Origin: Gemmataceae bacterium
GTDB lineage: Bacteria; Planctomycetota; Planctomycetia; Gemmatales; Gemmataceae
Direction of reading: 5' to 3'
DNA length: 9,213 bases
Assembly (NCBI GenBank): GCA_025056835.1
Contig: JANWVS010000047.1
Location: forward strand, 1 to 9,213
A program made the translations under genes and the position numbers. Positions 1-6,738 of this stretch are shown here, one piece after another. Position 1 is the stretch's first letter; every line of letters begins with the position of its first letter. The notes beneath the pieces were generated by a model. It was not told the DNA's origin, searched no databases, and saw nothing but the letters and a program-made list of their open reading frames with translations.

Positions 1-120
1 GTTAAGCTAGACATAGCGGTGAATTGGCGAGGGCAGGAAAGCAGAGCCGAAAGAGGGACTTGACCGCGAAGCGGTAATCTACAACTCCAGCAGCGATTGT
101 CGCGTTCTGGGCAATGGCTG

Positions 121-146
121 ACGCTCGGCAGGACTTTGCTGAGCGT
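121..146. other. 10-bp stem hairpin upstream of tmRNA promoter
   Basis: ACGCTCGGCA (121-130) pairs with TGCTGAGCGT (137-146) around the six-base loop GGACTT, with one G.U pair. No T-run follows on either strand, so it is not a classical intrinsic terminator. It could end transcription from an upstream gene or insulate the tmRNA promoter. The function is inferred only. Confidence 0.4.
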
Positions 147-160
147 CGTTGAACAGGGGC

Positions 161-190
161 TTGTCTGACACCAGGGCAAGAGGATATACT
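161..190 (+). promoter_or_regulatory. Probable sigma-70-type promoter of tmRNA
   Basis: A -35-like TTGTCT (161-166) and a strong -10 TATACT (185-190) are separated by 18 bases. Transcription would start near 197, about 28 bases before the mature tmRNA 5' end at 225. This fits a precursor whose leader is removed by RNase P. No other convincing promoter lies between here and 225. Bases 1-120 hold no gene I can support. Confidence 0.6.
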
Positions 191-261
191 ATGGGTGGAA
201 CCTGTTAGCAACCCATTTCCGTGAGGGGGCGATCTGGTATCGACCGGGTAAGTTGAAGTGT

Positions 262-310
<49 letters not shown>

Positions 311-319
311 ACCTTACGT

Positions 320-349
320 GCTGAACCTCAATTCAGCATGGCTGCCTAA
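320..349 (+). other. tmRNA proteolysis-tag reading frame (AEPQFSMAA-stop)
   Basis: From the resume codon GCT (320-322), in the context TTACGT-GCT just after the pseudoknot, the frame reads A-E-P-Q-F-S-M-A-A and stops at TAA (347-349). With the alanine delivered by the charged tmRNA, the added peptide would be A-AEPQFSMAA. The Ala-Ala end is the degron typically seen by ClpXP-type proteases. The residue before it is Met where Leu is commonest in known tags. Reading frame and resume codon are inferred from position and from the hydrophobic-AA ending. Confidence 0.88.
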
Positions 350-543
350 TTAGCGGTAGCCCGAGGTCCGCGAGGTTTGCCTGAGACGTTGCGGCCTCGT
401 CGCCAAATCAGGATCGCCGGCGCTTGGGTCCGTCGCGAGGCGGGCCACTGTCGGAGGCGGCGTCGGTTAAACTACACTGCCGAATAGCTCGGGTCGCGAC
501 CGCTTGCCGAAGCGGCACGGGCGAACGCGATGGGTTCGGCCCA

Positions 544-1760
544 TCAAACTTGGCAAGCTACACACGTAGAAGCAGACGCCGAAGTACGCCGAGACCCGGG
601 TTCAATTCCCGGCGCCTCCATTAAGTCATTACGCAGCCATGAGTTACGACGAGCATCAAAACGCAAAGAAGCGTACCTCGCAAGGGGTTGCGACGAAGTT
701 TGCGTTTCGCTGCGTTTCGCGACGTTTCCTGACTGCGCCGGATTTTGCGCCTCCAGTGCGCCGCTTTTCGCGCCGCTGTGTGAATGTTTAGGAACCCATC
801 TCATCGCTCTCTCGAAGGCCGCTTCCATCGGGTCAACGTAGTGCCGCAACGCCACGCTCGGCGTGTTGCCCAACCACTTCGCCACCGTGGCTAACGGGAA
901 ACTTTGGGCCAGGTCCGAGTCGCAACTGGCCCGCAAAGAATGCCACAACCTCGGCCAAGGTACGACGCCGGCACGGCGAACAACCTTGCTGAGGCTCGTT
1001 CGCAAATTGGCGTTGGCCCAGCCATATTGGCCTTGCGCCCGCCGGCGATACTCTGTCGGGAAAAACGTAAACGCTTCCCTCGGCCGCTTGCTCGAACACC
1101 GTTTCTACGTGCGGAGGCACAAGCGGCAACAAAGGAATGATGCGGTCGTCTTTTCCAAGGGTTCCGTCCCAGGCGATGGCACGCTCAGCCGGCCGCGCTC
1201 CCAATCAACGTCGCGCCAGGTGAGCGAAACGGCTTCCGACGGCACGCGCAAGTCGGCGAACCGGCCAAGGCCACCAACAGTTTCCACCAGACGTCTGGGC
1301 AATGGTCGACCACGCGCGGGGCGCCCGCGATGGGAAAGTGGGCCCGACGCTCGGACGAGTTGCCGCTTCGCTGCCGGACGTGCCGTCAGGGGTTCGCGTT
1401 CAAGTGGCCAAGGCAAACAGCATCTTCGAGCATTTGCCGGGCATGGCCCAAGCGCTTGTGAATCGTTGTCGGCCGAAGTCCGCGTCCTTGCATCGTGGCC
1501 CGAAACGCTTCGCCGTCGGCATGGGACAGGGTTGCCAAGGGGCGTTCGCCGAATTGCTTGACAAGGCCCGCCGCCGTCTGTCCCCAAGTCAACAGGGACG
1601 CCGGCTTGCGGCCCATCGCCTTCTTGCCGGCCAGCCAGCTTGTGAGCAACTCGCTGCCGCTCAGCCGTCGTTGCGGTTCGATTAGCCGAGCTGCAGTCAG
1701 CTTGTCCTTGAGCTTCGCGCCAATGGTCGCCAGTGGGGACCAGTATCCCGGCGTTGGCAC
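544..1760 (-). pseudogene. Tyrosine recombinase (phage integrase family), degraded
   Basis: This was a site-specific recombinase, probably the enzyme that inserted an island at the tmRNA. Homology runs from about 1745 down to about 620 in four frame segments. The first (1760 to about 1263) is the SAM-like core-binding domain (WSPLATIGAKLKDKL, RPTTIHKRLGHARQMLEDAV), with an in-frame TGA at 1386-1388 just after LNANP; the frame then continues through CPDVWWKLLVALA. A shift near 1261-1265 leads to ADLRVPSEAVSLTWRDVDW with the box A Arg codon at 1246-1248. A second shift near 1158-1163 leads to GKDDRIIPLLPLV. A third near the A5 run at 1061-1065 leads to WPRLWHSLRAS and ALRHYVDP. His is at 940-942, the second Arg at 931-933, and the nucleophile Tyr at 838-840. 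The N-terminal arm-binding domain is missing at the Rhs junction. The last frame crosses the tmRNA 3' end and stops at 544-546. One broken gene is far likelier than several small genes. Confidence 0.85.
596..620 (+). other. Probable attachment site in tmRNA 3' end
   Basis: The T arm and acceptor 3' strand of the tmRNA (596-620) are directly followed by the 3' end of a tyrosine recombinase gene on the opposite strand. tmRNA 3' ends are established integration targets for islands and prophages, and islands normally restore the RNA sequence, as seen here. I looked by eye for another copy of CCGGGTTCAATTCCCGG or of the acceptor end and found none, so this is one border only. Exact crossover limits are unknown. 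Confidence 0.5.
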
Positions 1761-3241
1761 GCTTCGGCCGGATCGTCGATCAGCGTTGGCTCACGAGTAG
1801 CGACGGCGCAGCGGCGGACCGCTTGAAGTACGCTTACGACCGCAACGGCAACCTCACCACCGACGAGACCGGTCGGCAGGCGGTCTACGATGCCTGGAAC
1901 CGGCTGGTGGCGGTCACGGACGCTGGCGGCAACCCACTGAAGACCTATGCCTACGATGGCCTACATCGCCGCATCAGCGAGACAGCCAACGGCACCACGA
2001 CCGACTTCTACTACTCGAACGCCTGGCAAGTCCTGGAGGAGCGTGTAACGAGCGGGGGTACGTCAGTCCCCCGAGTGCAGTACGTTTGGAGTCCGGTCTA
2101 CGTCGATGCCCTGATCCTCCGCGACCGCGACAGCAACGGCGACGGCACACTGGACGAACGCTTGTACGTCGTGCAGGACGCCAACTATAATGTCACCGCG
2201 ATCTTTGACAACGCGAGCAACGTCGTCGAACGTTACGTTTACGATCCGTTCGGCCTGGTAACGGTGCTCGCCCCCGATTGGAGCGAGCCTGCCGGCAGCG
2301 CCTTCGCCTGGCTCTATCTGCACCAGGGCGGCCGGTTCGATGCGACGAGCGGCCTGTACCACTTCCGCCACCGCGACTACTCCCCCACCCTCGGCCGGTG
2401 GACCAGCCTGGATCCCATCCAATATGACGCGGGAGATGTGAATCTATATAGATATGTACATAACAACACTGCTAACATTATTGATCCAAGTGGTTTGGCA
2501 TCGAGTTGGTTCACTACCTTGGTCGGCGCTGCCGTTGGCACCGTTGTTGGTGGGGTTTCGAGTGCTGTTAGCTATACCGTAACGTCGGTTATGAATGGAA
2601 ATTTTTCATGGAGTGGCCTAGGCGGTGCAACTCTGGGTGGTATCGTTGCTGGTGGGACGACGGGTGCGATTGTCGGAGCAGGCGCTGGGTTATTGATGGG
2701 AGACCCTAGCGCGAGTGCGGTTGGAATCGCCATCACTGCTGGCGTTAGCGCTACTATAGTAGGCACCGCGACGGGAGGCACAGGTGCAGCAGTACTAGGT
2801 GGAGAAGGCAGTGCTGGCCAGTGGGTTGGCCAAGGTTGGAATGGAATCAACACCACGATCGGTTGGGGTTGGGTTGGAATTGGCTGGATTGTCGATGTTG
2901 TAACTGGCACCAACGCAATGACGGTGTCTTTAGGAAATAACGCGATTCAAGTTCAGAAACATCCTTGGATGTATTCGTTTGGTGCAATGACAATGGGTCA
3001 AGTTGTCGTTTACGGAAGCAACTTTGGGCCGAATGTTCTGCAGGTGCAGGGTGATAATCTAGTTCCGGTCGGCCTACATGAAGAACAGCACACATACCAA
3101 GGGCAGATCCTTGGTCCTCTATATTTTCCTCTGCATGGCTGCTGCGGCGTTTTATCCCTCATTTTCACGGCAGATTGGCATAAGGGCAATCCTTTGGAAT
3201 GGGGCCCAATGGACAATCCACCCCGCCCGTGGCCGTGGTGA
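1733..3241 (+). CDS. 5'-truncated Rhs/YD-repeat protein with putative metallopeptidase toxin tip
   Basis: Rhs proteins form a shell around a C-terminal toxin that is delivered to neighbouring cells. This frame (502 aa from GTG) holds only the last part of such a protein. Rhs homology starts at residue 10 (RFGRIVDQRW, about 1760) and includes YD repeats (YAYDRNGN, YVYDPFG). The conserved core end is YHFRHRDYSPTLGRW followed by DPIQ (227-230) and DPSGL (251-255), the usual boundary and self-cleavage area. The variable tip is residues 256-502: Gly/Ala-rich hydrophobic stretches (about 262-355), then HEEQH (449-453, an HExxH pattern) and a proline-rich end. H483 or E489 may be a third metal ligand. 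The large N-terminal Rhs body and any secretion signal are missing, and no ribosome binding site supports the GTG, so expression is doubtful. The tip is visibly AT-richer than the core. The metallopeptidase role is inferred from the motif; a pore-forming or membrane-active role for the hydrophobic part is the alternative. Confidence 0.8.
   Translation: MGTSIPALARFGRIVDQRWLTSSDGAAADRLKYAYDRNGNLTTDETGRQAVYDAWNRLVAVTDAGGNPLKTYAYDGLHRRISETANGTTTDFYYSNAWQVLEERVTSGGTSVPRVQYVWSPVYVDALILRDRDSNGDGTLDERLYVVQDANYNVTAIFDNASNVVERYVYDPFGLVTVLAPDWSEPAGSAFAWLYLHQGGRFDATSGLYHFRHRDYSPTLGRWTSLDPIQYDAGDVNLYRYVHNNTANIIDPSGLASSWFTTLVGAAVGTVVGGVSSAVSYTVTSVMNGNFSWSGLGGATLGGIVAGGTTGAIVGAGAGLLMGDPSASAVGIAITAGVSATIVGTATGGTGAAVLGGEGSAGQWVGQGWNGINTTIGWGWVGIGWIVDVVTGTNAMTVSLGNNAIQVQKHPWMYSFGAMTMGQVVVYGSNFGPNVLQVQGDNLVPVGLHEEQHTYQGQILGPLYFPLHGCCGVLSLIFTADWHKGNPLEWGPMDNPPRPWPW
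2078..2445 (+). repeat. Rhs core repeat, copy 1
   Basis: This 368-bp block aligns without net gaps to 3835-4202 at a constant offset of 1757. The longest exact stretch I read is 47 bp (2351-2397 versus 4108-4154), covering the codons for GLYHFRHRDYSPTLGR. Further identical runs cover YVVQDANYN and the last 14 bases GGAGATGTGAATCT. Just beyond the block the two copies diverge completely into different tips. Such blocks allow homologous recombination to swap tips. Confidence 0.85.
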
Positions 3242-3265
3242 AAATAATGCAATCCTATTGGGGTT

Positions 3266-3688
3266 ATGATGAAAAAAGTACTTTCTAAGGCAATTGGCTA
3301 CGGAATTGTATTTTTTTGTCTGCTTAGTCCAGTAATATATATTATTTTTGCTCCAGACATAGTAGCACCCCGCTCAATTATCAATAACAGCGGAGAACAG
3401 ATCATCATCGAAAGGGAAGGCGAATCACTTGTGGTGGCTCACGGTGAGGCTGGCACCCTTCTTCCAAAAGAAACTTTGGATTTCTGTATCCGGCGTGCAG
3501 ATGGTACGAGATTCAACTATCGGTGGCAGCCTTTTCCATGGTATGATTATATAATATCTAATCATATTTACCTGCAATTGGAACCAGACTTTCGCGTATA
3601 TTTGCTCCGCGAAGCCTCGAAGTCAATTGTACATGAGTTACCTAAACAACCTGAAATGTGGCCGTTAATACCGCAAAATTCTCCTTGA
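3266..3688 (+). CDS. Small membrane-anchored protein, candidate immunity protein of the Rhs tip
   Basis: I do not recognise a named family. The 140-aa product starts MMKK, has one hydrophobic segment (about residues 9-29, IGYGIVFFCLLSPVIYIIF), then a soluble part likely outside the cytoplasm (TM helix or uncleaved signal anchor). That part looks beta-rich (SIINNSGEQIIIEREGESLVV; NHIYLQLEPDFRVYLL) and contains one Cys. Either ATG (3266 or 3269) could start it; the upstream TTGGGG gives only weak ribosome-binding potential. It begins 24 bases after the Rhs stop and shares the toxin tip's low GC, unlike both flanks. In Rhs systems the gene right after the toxin tip normally encodes its immunity protein, so that role is inferred from position. 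A membrane-anchored outward-facing domain would fit a toxin acting in the periplasm. It could also be an unrelated small membrane protein. Confidence 0.7.
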   Translation: MMKKVLSKAIGYGIVFFCLLSPVIYIIFAPDIVAPRSIINNSGEQIIIEREGESLVVAHGEAGTLLPKETLDFCIRRADGTRFNYRWQPFPWYDYIISNHIYLQLEPDFRVYLLREASKSIVHELPKQPEMWPLIPQNSP

Positions 3689-3834
3689 ACGCCAGCAGAC
3701 CACAATTTTTCTATCCTGCATAAGCTATTTCCCACAACGCCGTGGAATGGAGAGGATCCCATGGACATTTCTACGTTTTATTATTCGATGACTGGCAAGT
3801 AGTGGACGATCGCGTCGGCGGCCAGGTGAAGATC

Positions 3835-4202
3835 CAGTACGTCTGGAGTCCGGTCTACGTCGATGCAATGATGTTGCGAGACCGCGACACGAACGGCGAC
3901 AGCCACTTGGACCAACGCCTGTACGTCGTGCAGGACGCTAACTATAATGTCACCGCGCTCTTTGACAACTCGGACAACCTCGTCGAACGCTACGTTTACG
4001 ATCCGTTCGGCAGTGTGACGGTCCTCGACGCTGGCTGGAATGTCTTGGCCGCCAGCGCCTTCGCCTGGCTCTACCTCCACCAGGGCGGCCGGTTTGATGC
4101 CACGAGTGGCCTGTACCACTTCCGCCACCGCGACTACTCCCCCACCCTCGGCCGCTGGACCAGCCTCGACCCGATTCGCTACTCAGCCGGAGATGTGAAT
4201 CT
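3835..4202 (+). repeat. Rhs core repeat, copy 2
   Basis: This is the partner of 2078-2445, of identical length and at a constant offset of 1757. Differences are scattered and many are silent, so this is an older duplication or a related donor cassette and not a recent assembly duplication. Its end (GGAGATGTGAATCT, then CTATCGAGCC) is where the sequence departs from copy 1. Confidence 0.85.
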
Positions 4203-4267
4203 CTATCGAGCCCTAGCGAACAGCCCTACCAACGCGGTAGATCCAAATGGACTGGATTGGGTTGAGA

Positions 4268-4305
4268 CAGTGGCAGGCTGGATTGGCAGTGGCAGGCTGG
4301 ATTGG
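4268..4305 (+). repeat. Exact 19-bp tandem duplication causing a frameshift
   Basis: The unit CAGTGGCAGGCTGGATTGG occurs twice head to tail (4268-4286 and 4287-4305) with no mismatch. Nineteen is one more than a multiple of three, so the extra unit moves downstream coding from the frame of 3742 to the frame of 4247. Deleting one unit in silico joins VETVAGWIG directly to VDRVRSWDRYLGHH and the recognisable Rhs tail. Slipped-strand replication is the obvious origin and could also reverse it. Confidence 0.9.
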
Positions 4306-4648
4306 GGTGGATCGGGTTCGCAGTTGGGACAGGTATCTGGGCCACCACCGCACCGGCTGGTTCGCGCAAACGAGCCATTTCGCCGCGGGCATGGGCGATA
4401 CGGTCAGCATGGGGCTGACCCGTCGTGTGCGTCGGGGATTCGGTTTTGATGATGTGGTCGATTACGACTCAGGAGCTTACTCAGGCGGTCAGGCAGGGCT
4501 GTTCGATTGTGCCATGAGTCCGTTTGCGTCGGTCGTAATCCGGTCCGGCGCGCTCAGAGAATCACGACCGGCACCCCAAGCGAACGGCCCTGTTCCGGTG
4601 CCGATTGACCTCGGATTCGCCTTGTCGGCCGAGCGGGGTTCATGGTAG
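4306..4648 (+). pseudogene. Out-of-frame Rhs tail remnant
   Basis: In the frame of 4247 this stretch reads WFAQTSHFAAGMGDTVSMGLTRRVRRGFGFDDVVDYDSGAYSGGQ in pieces. It resembles the conserved FAAGMGD-x-S-x-GLT...VVDxxSGAYxGGQ segment seen just after DPxGL in many planctomycete Rhs proteins. The resemblance fades near 4498 (AGLFDCAMSP), and the frame ends at TAG (4646-4648) with no toxin-like domain. The toxin itself therefore appears deleted, leaving only the linker or pre-toxin part. Bases 4499-4645 hold nothing I recognise. Confidence 0.6.
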
Positions 4649-4651
4649 AAA
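4622..4651 (+). promoter_or_regulatory. Possible promoter of the ABC exporter gene
   Basis: TTGTCG (4622-4627) and TAGAAA (4646-4651) are 18 bases apart and lie about 50 bases before the ATG at 4702. Both hexamers are imperfect. This is the best candidate in the 4499-4701 gap, which otherwise holds no gene. Confidence 0.25.
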
Positions 4652-4701
4652 CTCGCTGGTTTTCGTCCCTTTCCTGAACGGATGCTGGAAAGTGGGACCT
4701 C

Positions 4702-6723
4702 ATGAAGAATTTTTTGCGAGCGCTGCGGTACTGCTGGCCCTATCGTTATCGTGTGGTTGCCTCGGTGGTTTGCGCCCTGACGGCGGCGGCGCTTTGGAGC
4801 CTTAACTTCACTGCGATCTATCCTGTCCTCAAGATTCTCGGAGGCGAAGAGAACCTGCAGGTTTGGATCAACAAGTGTATTCAGGAAGTTCAGACGCGCA
4901 TCGTGCCTCTCGAGAACGATATCGCCCATTTGAAGGCCCGGCAGCAGCGTGTCGATCAACAACCACCCAGCGAACAACGCGACCGCGATTTGCGTCGCAT
5001 CGCCGGGAGCATGTCCGATTTGGAAAGCCGGCTCGAAGCGGCCCGGCGAGAGTTGTATCGCTACCAGGTAGCCAAGAAATACATCGACTTGTTGCTACCG
5101 ACTGGTAATTTCCAAACCTTGGCCCTGATGCTCGGTCTGGTCATCGCCGGCATGACACTCAAGGGGATCTTCGAATTTTGCCAGGAAACGTTGGTGGGAA
5201 ACGTCGTTAATCGTTCGCTGTTCGACCTTCGCAACGTCTTTTATCGCCACGCCATCCACCTCGACGTCGCCAATTTCAACGCCAGCGGCAGCCACGAGCT
5301 GATGTCGCGGTGTACGCACGACATGGAAGTGCTCGGCAGCGGTCTGAAAACAGTCCTCGGCAAGGTAGTCGCCGAGCCGCTGCGGGCCTTTGCGTGCGTC
5401 GTGGTCGCCTGTTTTATCAGCTGGCAACTGACTTTTTTCTTTCTGACCCTCGTTCCGATTTCGCTCTACGTGCTGACGCGCATCGGCCGCAACATGAAGC
5501 GGGCCACGCGCAAAGTGCTGGACCGCATGTCGAGTATCTTGCAAATCCTGCAAGAGACGTTTGTCGGCATTCGCATCGTTAAAGCGTTTGCCCGCGAGGC
5601 CCACGAGCGCCGCCGTTTCCGTGCCGCGACCAAAGACTACTATCACAAGGCAATGTGGGTGGTGAAACTCGACGCCCTTTCCGGCCCGATCGTCGAGGTG
5701 TTTAGTGCCGTGGTCATTGCTTCGGCCTTGCTCGTCGGCGCGTACCTGGTCTTGGAACGAAAGTTGACGTTGTTTGGCATCCCGATGACCGACGCGCCGC
5801 TGGAGATGGAGTCGTTGCTTCAACTCTACGCCCTGCTGGCAGCGATGTCCGACCCGGTCCGCAAACTTTCATCGGTCTACACGCGGATCCAAGCGGCTTG
5901 GGCGGCGTCGGATCGTATCTTCACCCATCTCGACCGGGAGCCGAAAATCCGCTCCCACGGCAACGCACCCGTGCTCGCCCGGCACCATCAGGCCATCGAA
6001 TTCCGTAACGTGTGCTTCTCGTACGAGCCTGGGCATCCGATCCTGACCGGCATCAACCTTTACGTGCCTCATGGCCAGGTCGTGGCTTTGGTCGGGAAGA
6101 ACGGCTGTGGGAAAACGACACTGCTGAACCTGTTGCCGCGGTTTTACGACCCCGATCACGGCGCGATTCTCATCGACGGCCGCGACATCCGCCACGTGCA
6201 GCTAAGGAGCCTGCGCAAACAGGTGGGCATCGTCACCCAGGAAACGATCCTTTTCAACGACACCATCTATCACAACATCGCCTACGGCAAGCCGACGGCC
6301 ACGCGCGAGGAGATCGAAGAGGCCGCGCGCCGAGCGCAGGCCCACGATTTCATCGCCCGCTTGCCCCAAGCCTACGAGACGGTGGTCGGCGAGGGCGCCA
6401 CCAAGCTTTCCGGCGGCCAGAAACAACGCTTGAGTCTGGCCCGAGCGATGCTGAGCAATCCGAGCATCCTGATTCTCGATGAATTCACAAGCCAAGCCGA
6501 CGCCGAATCAGAGGTCGAGGTGCATCGCATCCTGCACGAGTTTGCCAAGGGCCGCACGACGTTTCTCATCACGCATCGTTTTCACACCTTGGAAATCGCC
6601 GATCGGATCATCGTGCTCGATCAGGGGCGGATCATTGCCGACGGCCGCCACGACGACTTGTACCGCACCTGTCCGCTGTACCAGCGTTTACACGAAGCCC
6701 ACGGGCAGCGGCTTGTGGCCTGA
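4702..6723 (+). CDS. ABC exporter, fused permease-ATPase (MsbA-like)
   Basis: This 673-aa half-transporter should work as a homodimer in the cytoplasmic membrane, using ATP to flip or export a substrate, likely a lipid or lipid-linked molecule. The first membrane helix is at about 17-40. Residues 50-125 are a charged, heptad-like insertion (coiled coil) before the second helix (about 137-157). Further membrane segments lie at about 226-260 and 325-350. The coupling region includes ETFVGIRIVKAFAREAHE (285-302). The ATPase domain (about 430-670) has Walker A GKNGCGKT (465-472), Q-loop Q513, signature LSGGQ (569-573), Walker B ILILDE with E594, and the H-loop His 625. All are intact. The D-loop reads SQAD where SALD is usual. 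The ATG at 4702 is preceded by a purine-rich GAAAGTGGGA. The next gene starts 15 bases after its stop. The substrate is not determined; MsbA-type lipid A export is one option. Confidence 0.93.
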   Translation: MKNFLRALRYCWPYRYRVVASVVCALTAAALWSLNFTAIYPVLKILGGEENLQVWINKCIQEVQTRIVPLENDIAHLKARQQRVDQQPPSEQRDRDLRRIAGSMSDLESRLEAARRELYRYQVAKKYIDLLLPTGNFQTLALMLGLVIAGMTLKGIFEFCQETLVGNVVNRSLFDLRNVFYRHAIHLDVANFNASGSHELMSRCTHDMEVLGSGLKTVLGKVVAEPLRAFACVVVACFISWQLTFFFLTLVPISLYVLTRIGRNMKRATRKVLDRMSSILQILQETFVGIRIVKAFAREAHERRRFRAATKDYYHKAMWVVKLDALSGPIVEVFSAVVIASALLVGAYLVLERKLTLFGIPMTDAPLEMESLLQLYALLAAMSDPVRKLSSVYTRIQAAWAASDRIFTHLDREPKIRSHGNAPVLARHHQAIEFRNVCFSYEPGHPILTGINLYVPHGQVVALVGKNGCGKTTLLNLLPRFYDPDHGAILIDGRDIRHVQLRSLRKQVGIVTQETILFNDTIYHNIAYGKPTATREEIEEAARRAQAHDFIARLPQAYETVVGEGATKLSGGQKQRLSLARAMLSNPSILILDEFTSQADAESEVEVHRILHEFAKGRTTFLITHRFHTLEIADRIIVLDQGRIIADGRHDDLYRTCPLYQRLHEAHGQRLVA

Positions 6724-6738
6724 ACGGGACGATGTGCC

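Larger units (their letters stand above)
3742..4449 (+). pseudogene. Orphan Rhs core fragment with frameshifted second tip
   Basis: This is a second Rhs C-terminal piece, 235 aa as read in one frame. Core homology begins near codon 10 (HFY...DWQVVDDRV) and runs through YVWSPVYVDAMMLRDRD, YHFRHRDYSPTLGRW, DPIRYSAG and DPNGL (residues 167-171). It has no N-terminal Rhs body, no signal and no convincing ribosome binding site. After DPNGLDWVETVAGWIG an exact 19-bp tandem duplication (4268-4305) shifts the frame, so residues from about 182 to the stop are an out-of-frame artefact. The original tail continues in another frame (4306-4498). It lies 53 bases after the candidate immunity gene and shares a 368-bp repeat with the upstream Rhs. 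It is most likely a silent or decayed alternative tip. No separate immunity gene follows it. Confidence 0.75.

Noticed and set aside
2..211. Minus-strand 69-codon open frame upstream of the tmRNA
   Set aside because: It has no recognisable domain and runs through the tmRNA promoter and a hairpin. It is not supportable as a gene.
544..620. Peptide MEAPGIEPGSRRT at the end of the integrase frame
   Set aside because: It is the antisense translation of the tmRNA acceptor and T arm, a known artefact next to tRNA-like genes, not a protein motif.
424..841. Plus-strand open frames overlapping the tmRNA 3' half
   Set aside because: They lie inside the structured RNA and continue into sequence antisense to the integrase.
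863..1685. Plus-strand open frames over the integrase region
   Set aside because: They are Arg/Pro/Ser-rich frames antisense to clear integrase motifs and match no domain I know.
5095..6572. Long open frames antisense to or in other frames of the ABC exporter
   Set aside because: High GC produces such shadows; the exporter frame has complete ATPase motifs and explains the region.
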